This document shows positions 44,882 to 54,203 of a stretch of 64,000 bases of DNA, in pieces (the first letter of the stretch is position 1; each line of letters starts with the position of its first letter). A model generated the notes under the pieces. It was not told the origin of the DNA and searched no databases. It was given only the letters and a program-made list of their open reading frames with translations. The DNA is taken from assembly GCF_000317145.1 (NCBI RefSeq), contig NC_019697.1, positions 4,848,886-4,912,885 on the forward strand. Direction: 5' to 3'. This stretch comes from Chamaesiphon minutus PCC 6605 (GTDB lineage: Bacteria; Cyanobacteriota; Cyanobacteriia; Cyanobacteriales; Chamaesiphonaceae). Made by a program: the position numbers and the translations under genes.

Positions 44882-45102
44882 TTAGGCTTTAGGCTTTAGG
44901 TTTTAGGCTTTAGGTTTTAGGCTTTAGGTTTTAGGCTTTGGGTTTTAGGCTTTGGGCTTTAGGTTTTAGGCTCTAAGAATTAGGACGCAAGCGTCTTTCT
45001 CACTCTCCTAACACCTAATACCTAAGACCTAACCACCTAATATTTAAGACCTAATAACTAATACCTAATACCTAAAATTTAACACCTAAAACCTCACGCC
45101 TA
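44882..45102. repeat. inverted pair of heptamer arrays between psaJ and psaL
   Basis: About 13 units of the form (G/C)(T)TTTAGG run from 44882 to about 44977. They are followed by a centre with GACGC-AA-GCGTC (about 44981-44992) and then by about 12 complementary CCTAA(T/A/G)A units from about 45008 to 45102. The two halves could pair into a hairpin about 90 bp long, with mismatches, in the psaJ-psaL intergenic RNA. Confidence 0.9.
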
Positions 45103-45106
45103 AATA

Positions 45107-45232
45107 TTACAAGGGATGGAATAATAAGTCAGGGAAAAAGCGATTGAATTCAATCAGAATACCCGCAGTAAATGTCATCCAAACTGCTGCCAAAACTGGA
45201 GCAGTAGATAAAAATCTGAGCAAATGTGACAT
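45107..45232 (-). CDS. psaJ: photosystem I reaction centre subunit IX
   Basis: The 41-residue product reads [20 protein letters not shown] and continues through one membrane span into [13 protein letters not shown], the classic PsaJ sequence. PsaJ is a single-span PSI subunit beside PsaF that helps place it and binds chlorophyll. It follows psaF by 184 bp on the same strand. Confidence 0.96.
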   Translation of the reverse strand: MSHLLRFLSTAPVLAAVWMTFTAGILIEFNRFFPDLLFHPL

Positions 45233-45416
45233 GGACTATCTCCAGAATCTAAAATCAATATGTTGCAAGTATCGCTACAAGACAATCTATTTGGTGAAGT
45301 TTAAAGTTTGAGCTGTAAATCTGCAAGTTAGAGATGACATTGCTGTTATCTGCTAACTTAAATAGATTATCAGCCTCAATTCGATCGAGCGACTATACCC
45401 TCGATCGAGACTCAAT

Positions 45417-45914
45417 TTACCGAGGAGAAACAGAAATTTCGCTATCTTTAACGACTAATTTACCAGAGGTAAATTCACCTATAGCAGCAGCAGGCCAAGC
45501 GAAGCCGCTTAACATACAGCTAACAGCTAAGGGTACGTCGATAACGATTTCTTTCATTTCGGGATTGTCGCCTTTACGGACGGCAATGATGTAGGCGCGA
45601 CCGACCCAACCGATCCAACCAGCAATGTAGAGGAACAGGATGCTAGGAATCAAGAAGTCGCCCGCCCGATCGAGTCGTCCATCGACAATCAAGTGTGGCA
45701 GTCCTTCAGGTCCGCACAAAGCTTGAGCGTAGCGTTCGAAGCGATTTTTGCCAGATTGAGGATCGGTGGTAGTGTTCCGAGCCATTTTTGCCCGTTGTTG
45801 AAAAGCAGGCGTATCGCCACAACGAGTGAGTCCCGCTACTTCTGATGCCGAGGCAGTCGGAGCGAAGTTTAACCAGAGACAGATGGCAAGGACAAAAGCC
45901 AACAGTTTTTGCAT
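45417..45914 (-). CDS. psaF: photosystem I reaction centre subunit III (plastocyanin/cytochrome c6 docking)
   Basis: PsaF is a PSI subunit on the lumenal side. The 165-residue precursor has a signal peptide ([20 protein letters not shown]). The mature part shows [39 protein letters not shown], the hydrophobic helix [23 protein letters not shown] and the C-terminal [23 protein letters not shown]. An AAGGA ribosome binding site precedes the ATG. It starts the psaF-psaJ-psaL cluster, with an AT-rich leader upstream. Confidence 0.97.
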   Translation of the reverse strand: MQKLLAFVLAICLWLNFAPTASASEVAGLTRCGDTPAFQQRAKMARNTTTDPQSGKNRFERYAQALCGPEGLPHLIVDGRLDRAGDFLIPSILFLYIAGWIGWVGRAYIIAVRKGDNPEMKEIVIDVPLAVSCMLSGFAWPAAAIGEFTSGKLVVKDSEISVSPR

Positions 45915-46228
45915 AGTGATTGTTTCCTTTTATAACAAAACAAAAAGTTTTATTTACAAAATACAGGATCGTGCTTTCGATCTGCTTTGGCAAAAAAACT
46001 ATAATAGTCTTTTGGGAATCTTCAACGATCTTTAGTATAGATCGCCAAAGATCGCTGATACTGTAGAGATTGGCGATATATTGCCAGCAGATCGAGATCG
46101 CTTGGGCTCGCTATTCTCCTAAAGAAAAGTCTGTGCCAACGAGTTGGTGTATTACTCGAACTAGAGAGCTACACCGACGCGATCGCCAAACTACTTAACT
46201 CTATTTTCATCTTTAAAATTAGCAGCTA
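45915..46228. other. divergent promoter region of psaF and tsaD
   Basis: No gene is found. On the minus strand a ribosome-binding AAAGGA lies just upstream of psaF and TATTATAGT-like -10 candidates lie near 45999-46010. No high-light element (HLR1) with two full TTACA boxes could be confirmed by eye. Confidence 0.45.
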
Positions 46229-47278
46229 ATGACAACAGTTTTATCAATTGAAACAAGTTGTGACGAAACTGCGGTGGCAATTGTTAACAATCGTAAAGTT
46301 TGCAGTAGTGTCATCGCCTCGCAAATCCCAATTCATACCCAATATGGGGGTGTTGTGCCCGAAGTGGCATCGCGGCAACATGTATTAACAATTAATGCTC
46401 TCATCGATCGAGCTATCCGAGAAGCGGCTCTCGATTGGACGCAAATCGATGGGATTGCAGCGACAGTCGCGCCCGGTTTGGTAGGAGCGTTGATGATTGG
46501 CATGAGCGCGGCGAAGACGTTGGCCATCTTACATGACAAGCCATTTGTCGGCGTGCATCACCTCGAAGGGCATATTTATGCATCCTATCTGAGTGCGCCA
46601 GAGTTGCAGCCACCATTTTTGTGTTTATTAGTATCTGGCGGACATACCAGTCTGATTCATGTCAAAGATTGTGGGATATATACCGAACTGGGAGCGACTC
46701 GTGATGATGCGGCTGGTGAAGCCTTTGATAAAGTAGCCAGATTGTTAAATCTGGGCTATCCAGGCGGCCCGATAATCGATCGATTGGCAAGTCAAGGCAA
46801 TCCGCACCTTTATCCACTCCCAGAGGGCAATATCTCGCTACCTGGAGGGGGTTTTCATCCCTATGATTCCAGTTTTAGCGGCGTGAAAACTGCGGTGCTA
46901 CGGTTGACTCAGAAGTTGCAAGCGGCAGGGCAAGAGTTGCCTGTGGCGGATATTGCGGCTAGTTTTCAGTCTAGTATCGCTCGATCGCTGACCAAGCGAG
47001 CGATCGCTTGTGCGAGCGATTATGGGTTGGATACAATTGCAATCGGTGGTGGGGTAGCAGCCAATCGCGGTCTCAGAGCGACATTACAAGCGGCTGCTAG
47101 CGATCGGGGGATTCGGGTATTATTTCCACCGATGGAGTATTGTACTGACAATGCGGCAATGATCGGTTGTGCGGCGGTGGAGCATCTGAGTCGGGGACAT
47201 GTTTCTCCCTTAGATTTAGGCGTACAGTCGCGGTTGTCGGTGATGGAAGTGATGAGTTTGTATCGTGCCGATTGTTAG
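46229..47278 (+). CDS. tsaD: tRNA N6-adenosine threonylcarbamoyltransferase
   Basis: TsaD transfers the threonylcarbamoyl group from threonylcarbamoyl-AMP to A37 of ANN-decoding tRNAs. The 349-residue protein has the family opening [16 protein letters not shown], the metal-binding [12 protein letters not shown], the nucleotide-binding [11 protein letters not shown] and [39 protein letters not shown] and [11 protein letters not shown] follow. The length is normal. A Sua5/YrdC-type partner enzyme of the pathway is encoded at 60037 but is not linked. Confidence 0.97.
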   Translation: MTTVLSIETSCDETAVAIVNNRKVCSSVIASQIPIHTQYGGVVPEVASRQHVLTINALIDRAIREAALDWTQIDGIAATVAPGLVGALMIGMSAAKTLAILHDKPFVGVHHLEGHIYASYLSAPELQPPFLCLLVSGGHTSLIHVKDCGIYTELGATRDDAAGEAFDKVARLLNLGYPGGPIIDRLASQGNPHLYPLPEGNISLPGGGFHPYDSSFSGVKTAVLRLTQKLQAAGQELPVADIAASFQSSIARSLTKRAIACASDYGLDTIAIGGGVAANRGLRATLQAAASDRGIRVLFPPMEYCTDNAAMIGCAAVEHLSRGHVSPLDLGVQSRLSVMEVMSLYRADC

Positions 47279-47391
47279 CAGGAACGGGTTTTTTAGATCG
47301 ATGTTACATAGTAAGGAGATCGACGCGCTCGATACTGAATTGGGGTTTTATAATGTGGCAAAATCACTCTCTGGGTTCGGCTGAACCCCGC

Positions 47392-48204
47392 TCATTTACG
47401 CGCGATCGCATATAAAACATCCGAATCTAAAGCCTGAATATTGTTAGCTGTTAAAAATTCTAAACAGACCGATTTTACCCGCTCCTGAGTGACTGGCTCT
47501 AGTTTGTCGATCGTGCCTCTCGTCCCGCCGCCCATGACCATCAGCCACCAATCCTCTGGGCTTGCCAAATGGTGACTATCGGTTTCGGCAACCACTTTCA
47601 CATTATTTGCGCCACAGGAGGCTACTAATGCTTGCAATGATGCTGGCTCACCAATCCGGTACCATGGGGTAAATTGTTTGTACAGATCTGGACGTTCGGT
47701 AGCGATCGCACTCCAAAATGTTTGATTGGCAGGCTCGAATACCCGTGCGCCCCAAGATGTAATCGCTAGTATCCCACCAGGGAGCAACATTCGCCACAAT
47801 TCGGCGACAGCGGCTTCCATATCGGGTAAAAAGAAAATTCCAAATACACACACGATCGCATCAAAACTTGCGCTGGGTAAGTCTAAATTGGTAAAATCCG
47901 CGCACTGAAACTCGATATTTGTCAATCCCTGCTGTTGAGATTTCTTGCGTGCTAATTCGAGCAGAGCGTTGGCAAGATCTACCCCCAGCACAGAGCCAGT
48001 CGCACCGACCTGGATGGCTGCGGGAATTGCTGAGGCACCAGTCCCACAACAGACATCTAATACTCGCATTCCTGACTGGAGATCGGCAAGCTCGATCGTC
48101 CGTCGTCCGAATCGATTCCAAAAGCATAAAGCTGGTGCATCAAAATAATCGGCGGCGGAGTTAAAGGTTGTTGTTGCCTTGTTTACTGCTTCTTCTTTGT
48201 TCAT
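47392..48204 (-). CDS. class I SAM-dependent methyltransferase
   Basis: The 270-residue protein has the Rossmann-type motif I MRVLDVCCGTGASAIPAA near residue 45, motif II acidic end GVDLANAL, and motif IV region FDAIVCVFGIFFLPDME. This is the UbiE-like or methyltransferase-11 type. The C-terminal half, with LASPEDWWLMVMGGGTRGTID, is the substrate-specificity part and is not recognised. The substrate cannot be told from sequence. Confidence 0.85.
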   Translation of the reverse strand: MNKEEAVNKATTTFNSAADYFDAPALCFWNRFGRRTIELADLQSGMRVLDVCCGTGASAIPAAIQVGATGSVLGVDLANALLELARKKSQQQGLTNIEFQCADFTNLDLPSASFDAIVCVFGIFFLPDMEAAVAELWRMLLPGGILAITSWGARVFEPANQTFWSAIATERPDLYKQFTPWYRIGEPASLQALVASCGANNVKVVAETDSHHLASPEDWWLMVMGGGTRGTIDKLEPVTQERVKSVCLEFLTANNIQALDSDVLYAIARK

Positions 48205-48503
48205 TTTGCTGGGAATAATATAGGGTATTTACTAATTTTATTTCAGATCTGTTTTAACGATCGGAATGAGAGAAACTTTTGCTAATAGTGCAGTCTAGTA
48301 AGAGCATAACTTTACTACTTTTTGTTTATACTTTGGAATCGATGGTTTCCGATCGCCACCTTATTCACAGAATTGAAGTAATTGCTTGAGGTCGGGTAAC
48401 AACACTATTAAGATCTTAAATAATCGATCGAGTAACATTAGAGCTAGGATATAACAACCTAGACGGGTAATCCCAACCATCCATCCATCCAGATCTTTGA
48501 AAC

Positions 48504-49076
48504 ATGTCAGCAACAGCACCAAAACCTAGACTGAATAATATCTTCAAACAATTAATGTCCATTCACTGGTGGATGGCGGGATTGTATGTATTCTTGTTGT
48601 CGGGTGGCACGATATTTGAAAGACTTCAGGGTGATGGGGGCGGACGCGAACTCCTGCTCGCCGCGCACAAATCTGTTGGCGTGTTGGTATTGCTGTTACT
48701 TGGCTGGCGCGGATATTTATTAGTCAGAGTCTGGGGGCGAAAATATGCCAAGCATCTGCCTAAATTAACGGCGAATTGGTATTTCAAGACTGGCTTACAT
48801 ACGGTGCTATATTTGTTGATGTTGGCAGTACCGTTGAGTGGTTATTGGCTATCTAATGCTTACCAAGCCAATAATGTTAATTTATTTGGAATTCCGATGC
48901 CCGATCTATTTCCGGTAGATTCGGAGGGGGCATCTCAAGCTAGTGCGGCGCACAGTCGCTCGTCCAAAATTTTTGCGATGCTGATTGTCGTTCACTCGAT
49001 CGCGCAGTACAGAGTAGTCATCGCAAACTGGCGCAGATTTTCGGCGTGGTTAGTTAGAATAAAGAGTAAAGAGTAG
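48504..49076 (+). CDS. cytochrome b561-type (cytochrome b/b6 domain) membrane protein
   Basis: The 190-residue protein has four membrane spans, each with a His in place for heme b: SIHWWMAGLYVFLLSG, LLAAHKSVGVLVLLLLGWRG, KTGLHTVLYLLMLAVPLSGYW and IVVHSIAQYRVV. This is the YodB/CybB-like cytochrome b561 layout. Such proteins pass electrons between quinol and periplasmic acceptors or donors. The next plus-strand gene, 78 bp away, encodes an alpha/beta-hydrolase-fold protein. Confidence 0.88.
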   Translation: MSATAPKPRLNNIFKQLMSIHWWMAGLYVFLLSGGTIFERLQGDGGGRELLLAAHKSVGVLVLLLLGWRGYLLVRVWGRKYAKHLPKLTANWYFKTGLHTVLYLLMLAVPLSGYWLSNAYQANNVNLFGIPMPDLFPVDSEGASQASAAHSRSSKIFAMLIVVHSIAQYRVVIANWRRFSAWLVRIKSKE

Positions 49077-49153
49077 CCATGTCGTTCGTACAGTTGAGAA
49101 TTTGGACGCGAACGAGCAGAGATTGCTACTACTAAACTTTTGAGGCAATCGTG

Positions 49154-50059
49154 ATGTCTAATTTGACTAGTATTGAATCTCCAGTTGTCGCGGATACCAC
49201 GTCTACATACCAATGGAACTGGCAAGGACAGCCGTTAAGCGTTGCTTATGAAACTGCTGGTGCAGGAGCACCCATTTTACTTTTACCTGCTTTTAGCACA
49301 GTTTCTAGTCGGACGGAGATGTCTGGCTTAGCGGCGCGGTTAAAGTCGCAGTTTCAGGTGACAACGGTGGATTTCCCAGGGTTTGGGGACTCTAGTCGTC
49401 CGCGTGTAGATTATGCGCCGCCGCTGTATCGTCAGTTTTTGGCGGACTTCGTGCGGGATATGTTTGCGGTTCCGGCAACGATTATTGCTGCGGGACATGC
49501 GGCAGGATATGCATTAAATCTTGCTGCTACGGTGCCAAATGGTGTTGCGAAGCTAGTGTTGGTGGCTCCGACGTGGCGGGGGCCGTTGCCGACGATGGCG
49601 CGGGGTCAAAAGCCTTGGTTAAAGGGGGTGCGGGATTTAATTCGCACGCCGATTCTGGGTCAATTTTTGTATCGATTAAATACGACGCCGAGCTTTTTGG
49701 CGTTTATGTATCGGCGGCATGTCTATAGCGATGCGAGTAAGTTGACGCCAGATCTACTGGCACAAAAGCGCGAACTCACTCAACAGTCAGGGGCTAGATA
49801 TGGTGCGGGGGCGTTTGTGACTGGGGGTCTCGATCCTTATTTCGATCGGTTTGAGGCGATGGCTCATCTTCAGTCTTTAACGATACCCGTGTTGGTGGCG
49901 ATCGGGGAAGGTAGTCCACCTAAGTCTAAGGCGGAAATGTTGGCTTTGGCGGCGGTGCGTAATGTTGTCAGTCATACTTTGCCAGGTACTTTGGGGATGC
50001 ATGAGGAGTATCCAGGGGAGTTGTATGGGGTGATTTTGCCGTTTTTGAGTGGCGGGTAG
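49154..50059 (+). CDS. alpha/beta hydrolase-fold protein lacking the nucleophile Ser
   Basis: The 301-residue protein has the fold markers VTTVDFPGFGDSSRP, RQFLADFVRDMF, LVLVAPTWRGPLP and a C-terminal His in LPGTLGMHEEYPGE. The nucleophile elbow, normally GxSxG, reads A-G-H-A-A-G, so the expected serine (residue 116) is alanine. Either it is a non-hydrolytic fold member or another residue acts. GTG 49151 is an alternative start. It resembles cyanobacterial hydrolase-like proteins of unknown substrate. Confidence 0.8.
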   Translation: MSNLTSIESPVVADTTSTYQWNWQGQPLSVAYETAGAGAPILLLPAFSTVSSRTEMSGLAARLKSQFQVTTVDFPGFGDSSRPRVDYAPPLYRQFLADFVRDMFAVPATIIAAGHAAGYALNLAATVPNGVAKLVLVAPTWRGPLPTMARGQKPWLKGVRDLIRTPILGQFLYRLNTTPSFLAFMYRRHVYSDASKLTPDLLAQKRELTQQSGARYGAGAFVTGGLDPYFDRFEAMAHLQSLTIPVLVAIGEGSPPKSKAEMLALAAVRNVVSHTLPGTLGMHEEYPGELYGVILPFLSGG

Positions 50060-50412
50060 TCTTGATACTTACTCGCTTGTGGGTCGTGGGGATCTCTGGT
50101 GCTAGAGAACCCGGATCTGGGGGTGCCGACCCCCAGACCCCCCGTTGAGGTGCGGGACGCGTCTTGACCGAAACGCACGCTGAGGAGACCTCAGCGCGAT
50201 TTCGGTCGCCTCCCCTCAAGCTCCCCTGCGTATGTAGGTTGTTGGTGCTAAATGCGGTATGGGGTCGGTTCGGACTTGGTGGTTACGGGGTAGGGTTCGA
50301 TCTGTACTCTGCTATCGATCTGCACCAAGCCCTCCCCTACACGTAGATCTGCAAAAGACAGCACAGGGAAATCATCATCTTTCCCTCTTACCCATCTACC
50401 TATCCACCCCTG
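50060..50412. other. structured intergenic region between convergent genes
   Basis: No gene is supported. Two clear hairpins are present: CTGGGGGT-GCCG-ACCCCCAG at 50117-50136, and a two-level hairpin at 50166-50207 with outer stem GACCGAAA/TTTCGGTC and inner stem GCTGAGG/CCTCAGC. A direct repeat of GATCTGCA-type sequence flanks 50318-50352. Confidence 0.6.
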
Positions 50413-52689
50413 TTACTTCTCTCCTTCCAAGTAGGGCTTAAACCCACTTGGTGTCCATTGAATTGCGCCGTCGCGGCCTGTATAGTAGACGCGGACTCGG
50501 TTTCGTTCGAGTAGTTTGATGGTTTCGGGGTCGGGGTTGGAGGTGGCGGCGATGGCGACTTGGGGATTGATTTTAGCGATCGCGCGATCGGGTATTTTGC
50601 CACCATGCCAATATAGGGTTTGGGCGGGGGTGAGTTGCTCGAAATCGATCGCGGGTTGGGCGAGATCGGCGATGTCATCGCCGATAACTAGCCATTTCTG
50701 TTGGGCTTCAGGAATTTCGATTTGGAAGATTGCGGGACGGGTTTTGACGATCGTTATCTCTACGCGCCCAAATTTTTGAGCTTTGCCGACTGGTAATGAG
50801 GTAAATTTAGTGGTTTCGGTATTATTACTTTCGCCGCTGATGCTATAAAAGTTTTTAATGGGAATAGTTTGGTTGAGGGTTTGCCAACTATTGAGTCCGG
50901 GGAGATCGCGGTTGAAATCGATCGCGTTATCGATCCGATTGATAGCTTGTTGTTGCAAAAATGGCAAGACGACAAATCGCGCGATGCTTTCATTGCCGCT
51001 ATTAATTAAAATAGTCTGTCCGCGATCTTGGATCGCTAAAATTTGACCTTGATAGAGTCGATCGTTTGGTGAGTTTTTAATGGCTAATGCGGTGAGTTGG
51101 AGTTCGCTTGTTTTCCAAATTGCTAGGGGGACGATTACTAAGAGGATGCCAGCAGCTAGAGGTAATTTCCAATGTTTGTGAAAGCGGGGAAATATCCAGA
51201 CGCTGAGGATAAGTCCATATAATGCAAATAGCTGCCACGGTGCGATTTGGCCGACAGCGAATGATGTGCCGGGGAGATAGTTAAATAAATCGACAATCCC
51301 GATTAGTAGCTGGGTGGGTAAGTATAGTAGCCAAGAAATAGCACTACCAGCGAGTGGGAAGATCGCACTAATTAATGCACCGATCGTGCCGCCGATACTG
51401 ATGATGCTAATTAGCGGACTGGTGAGAATATTGGCAGGTAAACTATAGAGTGGGAATAATTTAAATACATATAATTGGATCGGTAATGTCCAAATCGATG
51501 CAGCTAAGGGGACGGTAATTAGATCGGCGATCGTGGGTGGCAACCAATCTAATTTTTGCTGCAAGGGTTCGACGGTGACAATCAATCCTAATGTTGCCAA
51601 AAAGCTCAATTCAAAGCCGATATCCCAAATCCAGAGGGGATTAATAATTAGTAATAAAGTTCCGGCAAGAAATAGCGAACTGAGTCGATCGAGTTTGCGA
51701 TTGACGCGCAATCCGATTAATACTGCCAACCCCATTGCTACAGAGCGAGCTACAGCGGGCTGGAAGCCAGTCAAACCGAGGAAAATGAGTAAAGCTACCA
51801 CACCGAGGTTGGATTGCTGTACTGCCGATAATCGCGATCGAGTGAGCGAGAGGATCGCATTGAGAATCAAGGATACCTGAAACCCAGACGCCGCTAGCGC
51901 GTGAGCCAATCCGACTCTGACGAATCGATCGCGTAAATCGAAGGGTAAATCTACCGCATCGGAGCCTAATACCATCGCCGTGACTAACGGCCCTATTGGC
52001 ACATCTAACCATTTTACCTGCGCCGCAGCAATCCGCTGGCGCAACTTACCCCAACTCCACTTCTGTGTCTGAGTTTCATCCGTTACTCGCAACTGAAAGC
52101 CGCGCATTCCTGTAAATCCACCCGATTGACTCAAATAATCGCGAAAGCTAAACCCCCCTGGATTGGGATTGGCTTGGGGGATATACAATGTCCCGGTAAT
52201 CGATACATCTACCCCCGGTTGCAAGCCCGTAGCACTCTGTAAGGGAACTGTGACGTAGACTTTACCGTTAACAGATTTACTGACGTCTGCGGGGCGTATA
52301 CCGTCGCCCTGAATTTCATTGAGCTGAGTCGCATTGAGCCAAAATTGGGCGTTCTGGTTGCGGGTGATGTGGGGATAACTATCGACGCTACCTCGCACGA
52401 TCGTAAATTGCGAAGTACCGCGTTCGGCTGTGGCGGGAATATATTTACTAATATCGTTGGCTGCGGGTTTGGGAACGCGCAATTCTAGATAAAAACTAGC
52501 ACATCCGGCGATCGCGATTGCGACTAACAAAAATTGCCAATTAGGACTCTTTTTCCAAATTCTAGGTAACAGCCATGCCATCGGGATGGCAATGACAATT
52601 AGCCCCCATCTCACCCACGGATTGAAGGTAATTAGTAGACCAATGATATAAGCTAGACAAAGGAAAATTGCAGCTTGGGTATTCCGCAT
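50413..52689 (-). CDS. comEC: ComEC/Rec2 family competence protein
   Basis: ComEC forms the inner-membrane channel that takes up single-stranded DNA in natural transformation. The 758-residue protein has N-terminal spans, an OB-like periplasmic domain (RGSVDSYPHITRNQNAQFWL, GVDVSITGTLYIPQANPNPGGFSF) and the Competence domain with GLAHALAASGFQVSLILNAILSLTR and GFQPAVARSVAMGLAVLIG. Several more helices follow. The C-terminal region of about 200 residues is beta-lactamase-like, but no HxHxDH metal motif is visible, so it appears degenerate, as in some cyanobacterial ComEC proteins. Confidence 0.93.
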   Translation of the reverse strand: MRNTQAAIFLCLAYIIGLLITFNPWVRWGLIVIAIPMAWLLPRIWKKSPNWQFLLVAIAIAGCASFYLELRVPKPAANDISKYIPATAERGTSQFTIVRGSVDSYPHITRNQNAQFWLNATQLNEIQGDGIRPADVSKSVNGKVYVTVPLQSATGLQPGVDVSITGTLYIPQANPNPGGFSFRDYLSQSGGFTGMRGFQLRVTDETQTQKWSWGKLRQRIAAAQVKWLDVPIGPLVTAMVLGSDAVDLPFDLRDRFVRVGLAHALAASGFQVSLILNAILSLTRSRLSAVQQSNLGVVALLIFLGLTGFQPAVARSVAMGLAVLIGLRVNRKLDRLSSLFLAGTLLLIINPLWIWDIGFELSFLATLGLIVTVEPLQQKLDWLPPTIADLITVPLAASIWTLPIQLYVFKLFPLYSLPANILTSPLISIISIGGTIGALISAIFPLAGSAISWLLYLPTQLLIGIVDLFNYLPGTSFAVGQIAPWQLFALYGLILSVWIFPRFHKHWKLPLAAGILLVIVPLAIWKTSELQLTALAIKNSPNDRLYQGQILAIQDRGQTILINSGNESIARFVVLPFLQQQAINRIDNAIDFNRDLPGLNSWQTLNQTIPIKNFYSISGESNNTETTKFTSLPVGKAQKFGRVEITIVKTRPAIFQIEIPEAQQKWLVIGDDIADLAQPAIDFEQLTPAQTLYWHGGKIPDRAIAKINPQVAIAATSNPDPETIKLLERNRVRVYYTGRDGAIQWTPSGFKPYLEGEK

Positions 52690-53016
52690 CAGGCAACGAT
52701 CGGCGATCGGGTTATCGACGATCGATATTACTCTATTTCTTACTACGATCGATCGCGATGCCTTGGATTAGATATTGCATCTACACTAAGTCTTGCAATT
52801 TGAACCATAAGCTGTCGAACATTTAAATCACATGTTAGATTTTTTGAAAGCGGGGAGCGATGTGTGCTCGTCTGGTTTCCAGACGGGTTAGCACATCAAG
52901 ACAGCGGCGAGCGGGGAGCGGGGAGGAGGTAAGTAAATTAAATGAGTAACAGCTTAAGCTTGCCTAAGACTGAGACTACTTTCCTATTCAATCAACTATA
53001 AGTTTGCCAAGCTATA
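52690..53016. other. intergenic region upstream of comEC
   Basis: No gene is found. It holds a hairpin with TCTGG-TTT-CCAGA (near 52872-52884) nested in GATGTG...CACATC, and GGGGAGC-type heptamer fragments at 52841-52846 and 52909-52924. Confidence 0.5.
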
Positions 53017-53059
53017 TTAAAACCATAACCCTGCCGTAATGGCAGGGTTATGGTTTTAA
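53017..53059 (-). terminator. intrinsic terminator after tRNA-Arg
   Basis: A perfect 19-bp stem (TTAAAACCATAACCCTGCC and its complement) with a 5-nt loop lies 37 bp beyond the tRNA 3' end. The TTTTAA run at the end of the 3' arm on the minus strand fits termination of the tRNA transcript. Confidence 0.8.
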
Positions 53060-53095
53060 TCACAAGTCTAATTCCTAAAGCCTATCAAATTGCTA

Positions 53096-53169
53096 CGGGT
53101 GAAGAGGGACTTGAACCCCCGACCGACTGCTTAGAAGGCAGTTGCTCTATCCGACTGAGCTATTCACCC
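53096..53169 (-). tRNA. tRNA-Arg (anticodon UCU)
   Basis: The 74-nt gene folds into a full cloverleaf: acceptor stem GGGTGAA/TTCACCC (7 perfect pairs), D-arm GCTC...GAGC, anticodon arm ACTGC/GCAGT with the loop CTTCTAA (anticodon TCT), and T-arm GGGGG TTCAAGT CCCTC. The discriminator base is G. CCA is not encoded. It reads AGA codons. Confidence 0.95.
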
Positions 53170-53369
53170 ACATTAGCACTATATTTTAACACACTTTTAC
53201 GATCGATTGCAAAAATGTCAAGTGACAAATCTCTGAAAAGATGTGCAGATGCTCGATCGAGGCGGTTGGGGAGATCGGCAATAATACTCTAGGTAATATG
53301 GGAATGTGCGGTATTAAATAATAATAGCTATTTTCTGTTGAGCTAAGTGTCAGCTCTGCCCGATCGAAT

Positions 53370-54029
53370 ATGTCAATTATTGCGCCAAAATCAGTCCAGA
53401 TCGAGATTTGCACGTTAGGTGAAGATCGCCGATCGCTCTTGCGGCTCAATTATAACGGCCAAATTTACAATCTAGTTCGAGCTTTTGCCGATCGCCACCG
53501 CGATCGAGCAGAACGACAATTGCAGCAATTAATTATTCGCGATCGCGAGGCTAATGGTATTGCTGCGATCGATCGATATTTATTGGTGCCAGAGGTTGGT
53601 TATTACTCATTATGGGAGCTAGATCGAGCGATTCAGCCAACTGTGGCTGTGGTGCGGCAAGTTGAGGTCGATCGTGAATTAGCTTCGTCATTACAACAAG
53701 CGACTATTTGGTTATTGCAAGAACTTTGGTTGCAATTGACAGACTTATTAGGAACTAGGCAATTACCTATATTGGCCGAAACATTAGTCAATGTCACTCC
53801 CCAACTTCAATCTTGGGTAGATCTCGATCGACTATTAGCTCTCGATCCGCTGGCAACAGTAAAATTAAGCTCTTGGTCTGAGGCGGATTTTATCGCATTG
53901 ACGCGGCAAATATACCATCTCACTCAGAAAAAGCTTGGTGCAGAATTTACAACTAAACTCACGATCGAGATCGTTCAAACAATGCCGAATTTCTTGGGAG
54001 CGACAATTTCAGATATCCTCATGCTCTAA
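53370..54029 (+). CDS. conserved cyanobacterial hypothetical protein (219 aa)
   Basis: The 219-residue protein starts beta-rich (KSVQIEICTLGEDRRSLLRLNYNGQIYNLVRAF) and becomes helical (VEVDRELASSLQQATIWLLQELWLQLTDLLG). A central YLLVPEVGYYSLWELDR block separates the two. There are no signal peptide, no membrane span and no catalytic motif I can name. Length, codon use and gene spacing support a real gene. It precedes the membrane-protein gene at 54204. Confidence 0.7.
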   Translation: MSIIAPKSVQIEICTLGEDRRSLLRLNYNGQIYNLVRAFADRHRDRAERQLQQLIIRDREANGIAAIDRYLLVPEVGYYSLWELDRAIQPTVAVVRQVEVDRELASSLQQATIWLLQELWLQLTDLLGTRQLPILAETLVNVTPQLQSWVDLDRLLALDPLATVKLSSWSEADFIALTRQIYHLTQKKLGAEFTTKLTIEIVQTMPNFLGATISDILML

Positions 54030-54172
54030 TTTAGACCGAAGTTGTTAGATGTTTAATTAAAATAGTCCCTCTTTTTACCGAGTCTACCAAGCCCTCGAAT
54101 GTATCGACGGGTTAATTCAAAATACTGCTTGGTGACATGCACCCTGAGCTTCCCTCAGCGCGATTCCATCCG

Positions 54173-54203
54173 CAAAATCAAAAATCAAAAATCAAAAATC
54201 AAA
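54173..54203. repeat. heptamer repeat AAAATCA x 4 at a gene start
   Basis: Four head-to-tail AAAATCA units run into the ATG at 54204. They leave little room for a Shine-Dalgarno sequence, as with birA at 16997. Confidence 0.85.
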
